Of a stretch of 64,000 nt of DNA, positions 19,599-29,698 are shown in pieces. The stretch covers positions 1,550,001-1,614,000 of the forward strand of contig OX291551.1 in NCBI GenBank assembly GCA_946406115.1. The letters run 5' to 3'. Source of the stretch: Apoda limacodes. Its lineage: Eukaryota; Arthropoda; Insecta; Lepidoptera; Limacodidae. Position numbers and translations under genes: made by a program. The notes beneath the pieces were generated by a model that saw nothing but the letters and a program-made list of their open reading frames with translations, was not told where the DNA came from and searched no databases. Position 1 is the first letter of the stretch. Each line of letters starts with the position of its first letter.

Positions 19599-22500
19599 TT
19601 ACAAACTTATATTATTATCATTAATAAAAATCCAAAATGCTTGCAAAATTTCTTTACACAAGATACATAACAAGTAAGAAATATTTACAGGAAACTGAAT
19701 TACTTGTATTAAGATTAGTGAATTTAAAAACTTGGTACGCTTATATAATGGGCAAGAAAAAAATATATGATTTAAGTCTCCAACCTCTAAGCCGCATTCG
19801 CAAATAGAAGAGTCCCTTACATGAATTTTATTTAAGAACGCTGGGGAGCTACAAAATCCCAACCTCATTCTACATATTGTAGATGTAAATTTTTTATTAA
19901 ATTTAAATTTGGAAAACCAGGGTTTCACAGGGATTTCAGATTGAATTTTAAAATAAGAGTAATTACGGTGATGTCCTATACTTTCCCAATCCTTACTCCA
20001 AGTTTTTCTCAGTAACACCTTTGGAAGAGCAACAAGGTCATGGGGGTAATTAATAAAGGTGTCCCTATCTCCACATAAGACAGCCTCCTTTGCACATATG
20101 TCAGCCCTCTCATTACCAGATATACCAACATGGCCTGGGATCCAGGCCAATGCTATATTCTTCCCGCATTGTTCATATTCAAAAAGTAAGGACTTTATTT
20201 TAAAAAGAATTGGATTCATTGATTTGGATTTAAATGGATTGCTAAGTAGAGCTTCTAAACTACTCTTTGAGTCTGTGCAAACAATCACAGAATCTAGTTT
20301 GAAAAGCATGACATACTTAATAGCTTCAAGAATACCTATGCATTCACCTGTAAATACTGAAGTTTCTGGTGGACACTTTTTCTTCATAACAATGTTGTAT
20401 TTAAGGTGATATATGCCTACACCAACACAACCTTCAGAGTAAATTTTAGAAGCATCTGAAAAAATTGTAGACCATCCTCGCCATTTTTCATTTAAAATAA
20501 AAGCAAAATGTTTGTCAGCATAAGGGTTGTCACACTCAATGCCAAAGTTTAAATTAATATTCGGAGTAAAAAGAAGACATGGAAGAGGAGTTTCAAAAAT
20601 TGGCAATAAATCAGAGTTAAAGGTACAAGATTTTAAACTTCTAAACTTATCAAAACTAACAGTCAATAAAGGATGTAATTTATGATTCCAGAAGGGTTTA
20701 GAGTAGCAAAAATTTCTCAAAAGCATAATCTTATAGAACAAAGGGTGAGATGAGTGTTGAGTAATTCTAAAAAAGAATCTGTCTGATAAAAATTGACGTC
20801 GTAAATAAAGGGGTGGCTCTACGCATTCCACTTGCAGAGCTTTATTTGGGGAATTTCTCATAGCTCCAATTATAATTCTTAATGATTTTGTTTGAATTAT
20901 GTCCAGACTTTTTAAACTTTTTTTATTACATGGTTCCAGAAGAAATAACCCATAGTCTAAATGACTTCTAATAATTGAATTATAAAGCAATTTGAGACAG
21001 AAAGGATGGGCACCCCACCAGGTGCCTGCTAAGCAACGTAGAATATTTATGTTTTTATCACACTTTGCTGTGATGTAGTTACAATGAGGAGTTCCACACA
21101 ATTTACTATCAAGGATTAATCCTAGAAACTTAACCTGATCATGAACTGTCACAGGAAATGAATTTAGAAAAATATTTATAGCAGGAACACGCCTTTTTCT
21201 AGAGAATATAACCACAGTACTTTTGGAAGGGGACAAGTCCAAACCATTTTGTAGCAACCAAATGTTTAAACTGTTTAAGGAATGATTAATGGCTAAAGAG
21301 GCTTTATTAATATTTTTGTCAGATGAGTATAATAAAATGTCATCTGCATATTGTAGTATTTGGCAATCTGCACGAATAGAAGAGTGTAGATCATAAGTGT
21401 AAACATTATAAAGCAATGGACTTAAAACAGATCCCTGAGGAAGACCTTTATAAACTGTCCTACAAGATTGGATGTTAACACAGTCCGTCTTAATTTGCAG
21501 TGACCTAACACAAAGCATGTTACAAATGAATTGTAACATCCTTTGAGGAATTTTGATATCCAAAAGTTTTTGTCTCAACAATGGAAGCAAAACATTATCA
21601 TATGCAGATGCCACATCCAAGAAAGCTCCAATAAGAAACTTGTTATCACTAAAATTTAATCTGATGTCAGTGGTAAAGATGCTTAAACTATCAATAGTGC
21701 TCCTACCTCTGCGAAAGCCATATTGGTTATTTGCTAATATAGAATTATTTTCGAGAAACCATTCCAGTCTATTTTTAACCAAATGTTCAGCAATTTTAGC
21801 TAGTACTGAGGACAAAGCAATAGGACGGTAAGAGCAAATGTCGCTAGGATCTTTATTTGGTTTAAGGATTGGGATTATTATTTGCATCTTCCATGTAGCT
21901 GGGATTATACCAGTTGTCACTATTAAATTAACAAGGTCTAGGTAATATCCTAAAGCAATTTCACCTGCATTAACCAAAAATGAGTATGATATTCCATCTA
22001 AACCAGGGGCTGAGTCTCTTTTAACTGAATTTAGAATATATTTTAATTCTGACCTTGAAAAGGGGGAATCAATATAACTGTTGTCAGAATTATTATTAAA
22101 GTAACAGGGTATTTCCTGAGATGTTGGAACAAAAGGTGGAGCAAGTTTGTCCATAAATGAGTCTGCCCAATACTGAGAAGGAACTGAGAAGAATTGAGGT
22201 GATGATTTAGAATTACGAAATTTCCGAATATTTTGCCAAACAGTTGATGATGGAATCTGTGGAGAAATGGAAAGGCAAAAGTTTTTCCAACCTTCAATCT
22301 TTTTCTGTCTGAGTAATTTTTTAGTCTCCTTAGTAACAGCCAACAGTTGGTCATAATGTTCATTAGACATACTACAACAGTAGATTTTTTCAGCATTTTT
22401 CCTCTTTTTAACAGCTGCAGTACAATCACTATCCCACCAAGGAGGAGATGGTAACTTTTCTGAGGACTTTTTACTGTGAAAAACTTCATCCGCTGACTGA

Positions 22501-23354
22501 ATAATAGCATTAACAAAAGCATTTGAACAGTCTGATACACGATCAGAACATATGCTAGGTAGATTACATATTTTATCTTCCAAAGCACTTTTAAACTTGG
22601 GCCAATCATCTTTTTTTATAATATATTTAAAAAGGGGAATCCTCTTGTTACAACTTTGTTTGATGGATTCTGAAGTAATAAGAATTGGGAAGTGTTTACT
22701 ACCAAATGTGTTTGGTAAAACCTTCCAGAATACTTGGGAAACAAGAGAAGGAGAACAAAATGATAAGTCGATGGCACTACAACGCTCATTAGGGTTGGAT
22801 TGGACTGTAGGAGAGCCATTATTTAAGATACAAATATTAGAGGAGTCTATTATATCAAGCAATTTGTTACCGAGATTATTTGAGAAAGAACAACCCCAAA
22901 CATGGTGATGACAGTTAAAATCGCCTAAGATAATTATGGGATTTAAAAAGGTTTGTATTATATTCTTGAACTCATTGAGAAGGATGGAGCTAGGATATGG
23001 GATATACACAGAAATATATGTTATTTTTCCTACTTTAATAGAAATTACTTCAATACCATCACTTTTTGTAGTAGTGAGGTTTATTTTTGAAAAAGATATA
23101 CCATTTTTGATAAAAAAGGCAACACCACCATATCCATCCGCCCGGTCTTCTCTGACACAAGAAAAACCTGGCAGTAGGAAAGAGTGGCCTGGTTTTAACC
23201 AGGTTTCAGAAAGTGAAATAATAGAAGGTTTGTGTTTATTACACAGGTAGATTAGATCGGATTTTTTGTTATTTATGCTTTGGCAGTTCCACTGGAGAAT
23301 TTTTAGGGGCACTTCCATTAAGGACAGATGATAGTAAGGGCATAATAATGGCAA
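19599..23354 (-). CDS. I-type LINE ORF2: endonuclease, reverse transcriptase, RNase H
   Basis: 1251 codons. The APE-type endonuclease spans about residues 17-230 (LQWNCQS, SETWLKPG, GDFNCHHHVWG). Reverse transcriptase spans about 440-720: GLDGISY, SYRPIALSS, catalytic GAFLDVASAYD, LPQGSVLSPLLYN and YADD in LQYADDILLY. RNase H spans about 960-1090: FSDASKIY, TGECIGILEA, CTDSKSSLEAL and HVGISGNERAD, giving the full D-E-D-D set here. A C-terminal CxC...H...C segment (CECGLEVGDLNHIFFSC) follows. It would nick the target and copy the element RNA into it. The endonuclease has SKH where SDH is expected (about residue 221). The start at 23354 overlaps ORF1 by 86 nt in another frame; Met13 is an alternative. 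Confidence 0.93.
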   Translation of the reverse strand: MPLLCPYYHLSLMEVPLKILQWNCQSINNKKSDLIYLCNKHKPSIISLSETWLKPGHSFLLPGFSCVREDRADGYGGVAFFIKNGISFSKINLTTTKSDGIEVISIKVGKITYISVYIPYPSSILLNEFKNIIQTFLNPIIILGDFNCHHHVWGCSFSNNLGNKLLDIIDSSNICILNNGSPTVQSNPNERCSAIDLSFCSPSLVSQVFWKVLPNTFGSKHFPILITSESIKQSCNKRIPLFKYIIKKDDWPKFKSALEDKICNLPSICSDRVSDCSNAFVNAIIQSADEVFHSKKSSEKLPSPPWWDSDCTAAVKKRKNAEKIYCCSMSNEHYDQLLAVTKETKKLLRQKKIEGWKNFCLSISPQIPSSTVWQNIRKFRNSKSSPQFFSVPSQYWADSFMDKLAPPFVPTSQEIPCYFNNNSDNSYIDSPFSRSELKYILNSVKRDSAPGLDGISYSFLVNAGEIALGYYLDLVNLIVTTGIIPATWKMQIIIPILKPNKDPSDICSYRPIALSSVLAKIAEHLVKNRLEWFLENNSILANNQYGFRRGRSTIDSLSIFTTDIRLNFSDNKFLIGAFLDVASAYDNVLLPLLRQKLLDIKIPQRMLQFICNMLCVRSLQIKTDCVNIQSCRTVYKGLPQGSVLSPLLYNVYTYDLHSSIRADCQILQYADDILLYSSDKNINKASLAINHSLNSLNIWLLQNGLDLSPSKSTVVIFSRKRRVPAINIFLNSFPVTVHDQVKFLGLILDSKLCGTPHCNYITAKCDKNINILRCLAGTWWGAHPFCLKLLYNSIIRSHLDYGLFLLEPCNKKSLKSLDIIQTKSLRIIIGAMRNSPNKALQVECVEPPLYLRRQFLSDRFFFRITQHSSHPLFYKIMLLRNFCYSKPFWNHKLHPLLTVSFDKFRSLKSCTFNSDLLPIFETPLPCLLFTPNINLNFGIECDNPYADKHFAFILNEKWRGWSTIFSDASKIYSEGCVGVGIYHLKYNIVMKKKCPPETSVFTGECIGILEAIKYVMLFKLDSVIVCTDSKSSLEALLSNPFKSKSMNPILFKIKSLLFEYEQCGKNIALAWIPGHVGISGNERADICAKEAVLCGDRDTFINYPHDLVALPKVLLRKTWSKDWESIGHHRNYSYFKIQSEIPVKPWFSKFKFNKKFTSTICRMRLGFCSSPAFLNKIHVRDSSICECGLEVGDLNHIFFSCPLYKRTKFLNSLILIQVIQFPVNISYLLCILCKEILQAFWIFINDNNISL

Positions 23355-24903
23355 CGTTGGACGGTGAAATAAGGGATGAAGAAGACAAGATTTGGAGGAA
23401 ACTAGACAATAATTTTATAATTTCAGATTCGTGGGAGGATGCAGAGCTTATTGTTTTAGAGGTGTTTAAGGCACAACCATTAGTGCTAGGAGAAGGCATT
23501 CCTCTAATGATTGCTGCATGGGCTGCTTGATCATAGCCAGAATGGGGTCCTGGTGGAGAACGGGGTTTTAAATTTATTGTTTTTCTATACGATTTTGTTG
23601 TAGGAGAACTCAGTACCTCAGCAAACGATTTTCTAGATGGGGCATGTAACTTTGCAGCAGCAACATACGGAATACACTGGTCAGCCATTGTTTTTTTAAT
23701 ATTTTTTTGGCGAGTAAATTCTGGACATGATTTTGCAGATGCAAAGTGATTTCCAGAACAATTAATGCAAATAACTTTATCTATAGATACATTACATGCA
23801 TCACCTGTATGATTGTCACCACATTTGTAACAACGAGGTTTGGACCTACACTTTTCCTTTGTGTGACCGAACCTGCAGCACGAGTAGCACTGAATTGTGG
23901 GGTAAATGTAAGTGTCCACTTGAAAAGAATTATAACAACAGAATACTCTGGGGGGTAAGGCCTGGCCATCAAAGGTTAAAACTACAGATTGTGATGGTTT
24001 CCATTCAGGAACACTATCAACAATAACTTTATAGTTCAATCGTCGGGCTTTAATTACTGCACCATATCCTTCTGGAACCGTCATTAACTCTATAACCTCT
24101 TCTGGTGACAAATCTGAAGGCATGCCTTTAATTATTCCCATTTTAGTGACAGAATAGGAGGGTATAAAAGCTTTATAAGTACTCTGTAATATTGGATTAG
24201 TTAAAAAATAATTGGCATCATTTCCAGACTGGAATGCAATAGAAATTCTATTCCTGCCAATGCTTTCTACACTACCATTAACAATATTTACAATTTTTGC
24301 TTGTCTTAAAAATTTCCCAAATGTAACAGGGTGTAACACTAAGCCAGAATTAGGAATATCTTCTATACGTTGAACATGAACAATAAAAGGGCCTTTATCA
24401 TTAGAATTATAAGTCATTCTTTGTTGGGAGGATTGCAGCGACATTTGCGTCAGAGGAGGAGCAGGAGTGGGAGACAGTGAAGATGGAACCTCCAGTGGAG
24501 TTTCAGCAACTGATAAATTTTGACAAGGATTTGAATTATGTATTTGTCCTAAGGGAAGCTGAGTGTCCATAGGGGACACCTCCAAAGGAGGAACATCACC
24601 TGTACTTTGAGAAATATTAAATTTGGATGACACTTGTCCTAAGGGTAATTGCGTATCCATAGCATCGGAATCTTCGGATGTAATATAAGATTCATTTATT
24701 AATTTGGGAGATTTTCTACATTTCTTTTTCCGTTTTTGACATTTAGACGTGTCAGACTTGTGATCGTTGCTAACTTTAAGCCATTTGTATATATTTTTAT
24801 CTAATAAGTTTGAATACTCTGAACTCAGAGCATCCTCAAAGGCAGCTGGAGAAGGGCAGGACCCTGAAGGGCTACACCCTCCAGGGTCCGGAGACTTATT
24901 CAT
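23269..24903 (-). CDS. I-type LINE ORF1: nucleic-acid-binding protein
   Basis: 544 codons. The N-terminus is polar with a lysine-rich patch KCQKRKKKCRKS near residue 60 and a duplicated MDTQLPLGQ motif (about residues 81 and 111). The middle has an RRM-like/PRE fold region around residues 170-330. Three CCHC knuckles follow in a row: CYSCCRFGHTKEKC, CYKCGDNHTGDAC and CINCSGNHFASAKSC. This is the Gag-like protein of I/Jockey-group LINEs, which coats the element RNA. The C-terminal end overlaps the start of ORF2 on the same strand, so ORF2 is probably translated by reinitiation or a similar process. The predicted protein is identical to that of copy 2. Confidence 0.92.
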   Translation of the reverse strand: MNKSPDPGGCSPSGSCPSPAAFEDALSSEYSNLLDKNIYKWLKVSNDHKSDTSKCQKRKKKCRKSPKLINESYITSEDSDAMDTQLPLGQVSSKFNISQSTGDVPPLEVSPMDTQLPLGQIHNSNPCQNLSVAETPLEVPSSLSPTPAPPLTQMSLQSSQQRMTYNSNDKGPFIVHVQRIEDIPNSGLVLHPVTFGKFLRQAKIVNIVNGSVESIGRNRISIAFQSGNDANYFLTNPILQSTYKAFIPSYSVTKMGIIKGMPSDLSPEEVIELMTVPEGYGAVIKARRLNYKVIVDSVPEWKPSQSVVLTFDGQALPPRVFCCYNSFQVDTYIYPTIQCYSCCRFGHTKEKCRSKPRCYKCGDNHTGDACNVSIDKVICINCSGNHFASAKSCPEFTRQKNIKKTMADQCIPYVAAAKLHAPSRKSFAEVLSSPTTKSYRKTINLKPRSPPGPHSGYDQAAHAAIIRGMPSPSTNGCALNTSKTISSASSHESEIIKLLSSFLQILSSSSLISPSNVAIIMPLLSSVLNGSAPKNSPVELPKHK

Positions 24904-25148
24904 ATATTTGATACCCTAAACTAAAATGGTTGAAAACAAATGACAAATTGAAGTATCTCAAATTCAAAAATGTTCAATTAACTCTAAATACTTACCGACA
25001 ACTATATATACATGAACACACTAACTATATTACATGAACTTTACACAATGTAAGCAAAATTAGAGATTCTGATCAATATAAATAATTAAAAATTCCGATT
25101 TCCAAAAAAACGCGAGTTTCCACAATTGACAATCAACCGGAAGTCCCC
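24904..25148 (-). promoter_or_regulatory. I-type LINE 5' UTR (internal promoter region), copy 1
   Basis: The 245 bp upstream of ORF1, identical by eye to 43536-43779. LINEs of this group carry their RNA polymerase II promoter inside this leader. The element sense starts GGGGACTTCCGG / GGAACTTCCGG at the boundary, and GATCAATATAAATAA-like sequence follows. No specific promoter element can be confirmed. Confidence 0.5.
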
Positions 25149-25160
25149 CTCCTTAAATTT
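25149..25160. repeat. Target-site duplication of I-type LINE copy 1 (right)
   Basis: CTCCTTAAATTT, an exact match to 19372-19383. Confidence 0.9.
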
Positions 25161-25690
25161 AGAGGATAAGTTATGGAAATAAATCAACGCAAAATTTCAC
25201 TCGATCAACTCATAAGGCGTTCCTTCTGAGCCGCGTTGAAATTTAATAGTAAGACCTCATTTTAGCACCAACTAGCGTTTTGCGTCATTTTTTGTTCACA
25301 GTTCCGTGTGTGTATATGTTTGAGTATATTTTTTTGTTTTTTTTTTTGAAGTGAAAACTTCTTTAGCGGCGTTGTGCACTTTTTTTTTTTTTTTTGGTAC
25401 GGGTAAAAAATGATAAACTCGCGTTAGGTCACGTGTCCTAATCGTGGAAATTCGTAAGACGGAAACCGTAATGCCACGCCTATTATAATTTTTATTTTTA
25501 GTATTCGCGATTATGAGTAGTACAGGGAGGTTGGATATGGAATTTTAATTCTATGACAGATTGCGATGTCAAATATACTACGTCAAAAAAGTAAATAAAC
25601 AAACATTATTATTTCTTGACAATGTCAAAGACATGTCTTGTGACATATTTGAGTGTTAAGCGCGAATCGTGTGTAAAGCTCTCCTCCCGA
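25161..25690. other. Intergenic, T-rich runs, no gene
   Basis: Host or old repeat sequence between two LINEs, with T-runs at about 25328-25350 and 25380-25397. A T-run on the plus strand can mark the poly(A) end of a minus-strand retroposon, but no coding sequence supports one here. Confidence 0.4.
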
Positions 25691-28127
25691 CACTAGAACC
25701 GTGACGGACTGGGATAAATTTGGGCAATTGCTCGAAAATCCCAGCTCGCCACATCTAGACCGCGTTCCAAACGTAATCTCTTCCGCGACCGATCTAAACG
25801 TAGCTATCGACTCTCTCACTAGCCACCTGACCGCCACCGTTGGCGAGTGCTCACGACAGGTGCCGGTTGGTGATTATCACCACCTAATCCTGCCTCAGCA
25901 CATCAGGTCGCTAATGACTGAGCGTAACGCGGCCCGCCGCGCTCGCGATCGCGCTCCCACTATCGATAATAAAGCTCGCTTCAACGACTTACACCGCCGT
26001 GTAAGAACCGCTGTAGCTGAGCTTCGCGCCCAACGTTTCGGTGATCTTATGGAGAACATTTCTCCTTCTCACCAAGCTTATTGGCACTTAGCCAGAGCTC
26101 TAAAGTCCGAAACCGCAAACTCTCTCCCTCCGTTATCTCGTCCCAACAACGTTCCCGCGTTCAACGACGACGAAAAAGCGGATTGCCTAGCGTCTAGCCT
26201 CCAAGCCCAATGTGCCTTAAGCACACAGCCCTTCGATCCCGACCACGTGCGCGAGGTAGACGGCGAAGTGGAGCGCAGAACTTCTCTGCCTCCACAAGAC
26301 CCCCTGCCCCCTGTCACTGTCGACGAAGTCGTACAGGTCATCAAAGACCTACACCCCCGTAAGTCCCCCGGTGCGGACGGCATCTCTAACGATATCCTAA
26401 AGCGCCTCACTCTGCCCCTTGTCTGCCTCCTAGTAGCGATCTTCAACGCTGCTATGGAACATTGCATCTTTCCATCTCAATGGAAAGATGCAATTGTTAT
26501 AGGCATCCATAAGCCAGGTAAAGCTCGTACCGAGCCGTCCTCCTATCGCCCCATAAGTTTACTAAAGGCCCTTGGTAAACTCTATGAACGCCTCCTTCTC
26601 GCCCGCCTACGGAACGCTATAGTCTCCAGAGGCATTTTAATAGACGAGCAGTTCGGCTTCCGTGCCAAACACTCATGCGTCCATCAAGTCCTCCGCATAA
26701 CGGAACATATTCTCACTGGCTTTTAGCCAGCGTTAGGTAAGACCCGTCACACGGGCGCTGTCTTTTTCGATGTAGCGAAAGCTTTCGACAAAGTCTGGCA
26801 CAACGGTTTAATTTTTAAACTGTACAACTTTCAGTTGCCAGATCGTCTCGTGCTCATCATACGAGACTATTTGTCGAATCGTAGCTTTCGCTACAAAGTC
26901 GAAGGCACTCTCTCTTCCCCCCGCCCCATTGAAGCAGGAGTCCCACAAGGGTCCGTGCTCGCCCCCATCTTGTACCTTCTGTACACAAACGATATCCCTA
27001 AAACGATAGGTACCAATCTAGCCCTCTTTGCGGACGATACCGCTCTCTATACCACAGATAGGCAAGTGAGTCGAATCACTGAGAGACTCCAACCCGCTAT
27101 CACCGCCCTAGGCGAGTGGTTTCGGAAATGGAGAATCGAGGTGAATCCCGACAAAAGCTCTGCCGTTCTTTTTACCCTAGGCCGCCCTCCGCGGCCTTCT
27201 CCCCTTTCTCTCTTCGGTCGTGCCATTCCCTGGCAAAATAAGACCAAATATCTCGGTGTGACCATGGATAGTCGTTTGAACTTCCAAGCTCACACCAAAA
27301 TAGTCAGAGACCGAGCCGCTTTTGTCCTCGGCCGTCTCTATACCATGTTAGGCAAGTATAGTAAGATGTCGCTTAGAAATAAGCTAAATCTTTACACAAC
27401 TTGTATCCGCCCCATACTAGCTTATGCTAGCGTAGTCTTTGCGCTGTCCAAGCGCAATCTCCACAAACTCCAGACCCTCCAAAACCGCTTTCTCAGAGCG
27501 GCCACTGGAGCCTCTTGGTACGTTCGCAATGCGGACCTACACAGAGACTTCGAACTTCCCACGATTCCTCAATATTTTAAAGACTTGGCAGTCCGCTTTT
27601 TCGAGCGTACGCAAAATCACCCGAATCGATTAATTGTGCAATCCACAACGTATCGTCCCCCCGATCGACCCGGTCACGGTCGTAAAACTATTGTTAGGCG
27701 GCCTCGGCACGTACTAACGTCCCCAGATGACGATCTCGCTGTCCGGATAGCGAGATTAGTCTCTACGACCTCCCCGAATAGGGCCTCCCTCCAAACACGA
27801 CGCCGACGTCCCCGGGTTCGTCGGCGCCCACAAGGATACACTAGGTATCAAAGAGTGCCGGGGCGCTTCTCGCCCCCACTCAATCGCAACCGCACCCGCG
27901 TAACGGGGAACTCCCCTCCTGGCGGTGACTCACCTTCGAGTTCGAGACTCACGCCGGTCGAAGGGACGCCCCCGAGAGCGACAACCCAAGCCGAGGCTTC
28001 CCCCGCGGGAAGCCCTTGAGCGTTGGGCGCTATATGGGCTGAGGCTCCTTCAGAGTCTCGCCCCAAAAGTCCGGTGAAGCAGTAATGGCTGCAACAGCCA
28101 ACTGCATAGTCAGCTCAGAAAAAAAAA
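25691..28127 (+). mobile_element. Jockey-type LINE family A, copy 1 (5'-truncated)
   Basis: A GC-rich plus-strand LINE beginning at CACTAGAACCGTGACGG (homologous to 54650 in copy 2) and ending in a short A-run at 28119-28127. ORF1 and the endonuclease are absent, the classic 5' truncation from incomplete reverse transcription. I found no clear target duplication. It is close to copy 3 (61948-64000), which lies in opposite orientation. Over the shared 394-residue C-terminal frame I count seven amino-acid differences. Confidence 0.9.
25701..28019 (+). pseudogene. LINE A ORF2, RT and C-terminus, one nonsense codon
   Basis: The frame runs 25701-26726, ends at TAG (26724-26726), then continues in the same frame to 28019. 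In copy 3 the same codon is CAG, so one C-to-T change stops it. RT motifs are SPGADGISND, SYRPISLLKALGKLYER, FGFRAKHS, catalytic FFDVAKAFDKVWHN, AGVPQGSVLAP and FADD in LALFADDTALY. The C-terminal region has a leucine-rich helical zone, then an arginine- and proline-rich tail (RRRRPRVRRRPQG) unlike the Cys-rich tails of other LINEs here. RNase H is absent, as expected for Jockey. Without the endonuclease and with the stop, this copy is not autonomous. Confidence 0.88.
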
Positions 28128-28205
28128 TGTGTTTTTGCATAAAATCTTTAAACTCACTTGGTTCCTTAAGTTTGGGGATCCCTAAGTAAAGCAAATGTAA
28201 TTTTT

Positions 28206-28580
28206 AAGCTACAAAAGAGGGTGGTCAGAATCATGTTGTTTAGCGGAAAAAGTGCATCGTGTAAGGAATTATTTAAAGACTTAGACTTATTAACAGAATT
28301 TGATATGTATGTATTAAAAATAGCATCTTTTGTGAAAAATTATATTAATCAATTCAATTTCTTAAGCCATCATGATAAAACAAAATACAAATTGAATGTC
28401 ATACCGTACAAGCATACACACTACAGAAGAAGTGTATATTACAATGCTGTAAATATATATAATAATTTGCTAAACAGTATTATTATGGAACAAAAGCCTA
28501 GAAAATTTAATACAATTGTAAAGAAATGGCTAAAATCACAATGGTTCTATAATTTACAAAGCTTCAAACCAATTGAATAA
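28206..28580 (+). pseudogene. C-terminal fragment of another LINE ORF2
   Basis: Reads LQKRVVRIMLFSGKSASCKE, then LFKDLDLLTEFDMYVLKI, then a pattern ending YNAVNIYNNLLNSI and KKWLKSQWFYNL. The sequence LQKRAxRxI...SCKExFxxLxILTxxxxYI...xxxYNxLPxxI is the end of CR1/Rex-type RT proteins in insects. It is AT-rich, unlike family A. Only the last 120 codons survive; the AT-rich DNA to about 28720 may be its 3' UTR. Confidence 0.65.
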
Positions 28581-28840
28581 TGAATTATCTAATTAAGTGA
28601 TGTAATATGATATAATTTTGTGTAAAATAATGTATAATAATTAAATATAATAATCGTGTAATGTAAAATAATACTATAAATGTAAAAAAATGAATTTTAA
28701 CAGTATGGACAAGAAAAATTGTAACACATTTTTCAATAAAAAAACAATACAATACAAAACAAAAGATATATAGTTCATAATGCAAAAATTAACTATTCTT
28801 TAAAAAAAACAAAGTTATAACTATTTTTCTCAACATACCC

Positions 28841-28980
28841 ATACCCATACCATCTCCAGACATGGGTTTTTGGTAGCAACCTTTCGTAACAAAACCGCTC
28901 AGTTATGATATTGCTACCAAAAGCATGAAACGCAAACCGCTAACGATTTCTGCTAAAAAGTAGTCAGATGGAACGCCCTA
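28841..28980 (+). repeat. Dispersed repeat R, copy 1, with 12-bp inverted core
   Basis: Similar to 59816-59960 in the same orientation: CATGGGT-TTTGGTAG, then TTGCTACCAAAAGC-TGAAACGCAAACCGCTAACGATTT-type blocks. Inside, TTTTGGTAGCAA (28868-28879) is exactly complementary to TTGCTACCAAAA (28911-28922). By eye identity between copies is about 70 percent. No coding; family unknown. Confidence 0.6.
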
Positions 28981-29063
28981 TCAGAAACTGCAATATCCAC
29001 AGACTACAAGGCATGAAGGAAGGGGGAGGGTGTCTGTCATATTCTAAGACCAAGTATCCAAGG

Positions 29064-29281
29064 GTGCGTTCCAAATCGCAACGAGGAAGTTAAAAAAGTG
29101 GTTTTGGGACGCCCGATGTAAAGTAATTTTCCAACTGTCAAGTTGAATTCTTTACACTGCCATAGAAAAGGTTGAAAATCACTCCTGTCAGTATGAAAAT
29201 TAACTGTCAAACGCTCGTTCCAGAACGGGTTAATTTTTCAACTCTACCGGGCGATAATTACCCGGCGTGATTTGGAACATA
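29064..29281. mobile_element. Probable MITE, about 218 bp
   Basis: Terminal inverted repeats: GTTCCAAATC at 29068-29077 against GATTTGGAAC at 29269-29278, each with GC-rich inner continuation (GCAACG / CCGGCGT). It contains further internal complementarity (AACGCTCGTTCCAGAACGGGTT). No coding and no clear target duplication. The TIR family is not one I can name. Confidence 0.55.
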
Positions 29282-29698
29282 CCAAATAGTTGAACCATAG
29301 ACAAATCCATGGACTTAACGTCAAGATTTTTTGTACTGAGATTGTGGCCCGTTATAGTGCGTTATAGTATAGAGGGAATGAATGTAAGATGATCTATATA
29401 ATTTGTGGAGAAACTGTCTCGAAATTTATTATTATTTTGATATAAAGATTTATTAGGTACATTGGTCTGTAGTGAAGTAAAATCTAGTCGTGTGTATCGA
29501 CGAAAATCTAAAGTTCAATGCAGTTATTTTATACATTACCTACCTGTATAGCAATTGGAAAAAAAAGAATGATATTATATTTGGTACAACTAAGTTGTGA
29601 AAATATCTTGGAAATTTTTGTGAGTGTGAATGTCACCCACCTATATAACTATATCCGTCTATTAAATTGGAAACGTTGATATTTTCACAGTAAGTGAA
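29282..29698 (+). promoter_or_regulatory. Upstream region of the 493-aa gene
   Basis: AT-rich with no element recognised. The A of the start codon follows AAGTGAA, a fair insect initiation context (A at -3). No TATA box can be assigned with confidence. Confidence 0.35.

Larger units (their letters stand above)
19384..25148 (-). mobile_element. Full-length I-clade-type LINE, copy 1
   Basis: A 5765-bp minus-strand non-LTR retrotransposon. It has a 5' UTR (25148-24904), ORF1 with three zinc knuckles (24903-23269), ORF2 with endonuclease, RT and RNase H (23354-19599), and a short 3' UTR ending in a GAAA microsatellite tail in place of poly(A). Both ORFs are open from start to stop. A 12-bp target duplication CTCCTTAAATTT flanks it. 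Apart from the duplication, the flanks are unrelated to those of copy 2 at 38018-43779, to which it is nearly identical, so these are two independent recent insertions and not a segmental duplication. RNase H after RT in a two-ORF LINE points to the I group. Confidence 0.93.

Noticed and set aside
20059..23250. Several plus-strand and alternative minus-strand frames of 60-188 codons inside the I-type LINE (and the same set at 38691-41882)
   Set aside because: They are shadows of ORF1 and ORF2, and their identity between copies only reflects the identity of the LINEs.
25328..25397. T-runs as poly(A) tails of minus-strand retroposons
   Set aside because: No adjacent element sequence or target duplication could be found.
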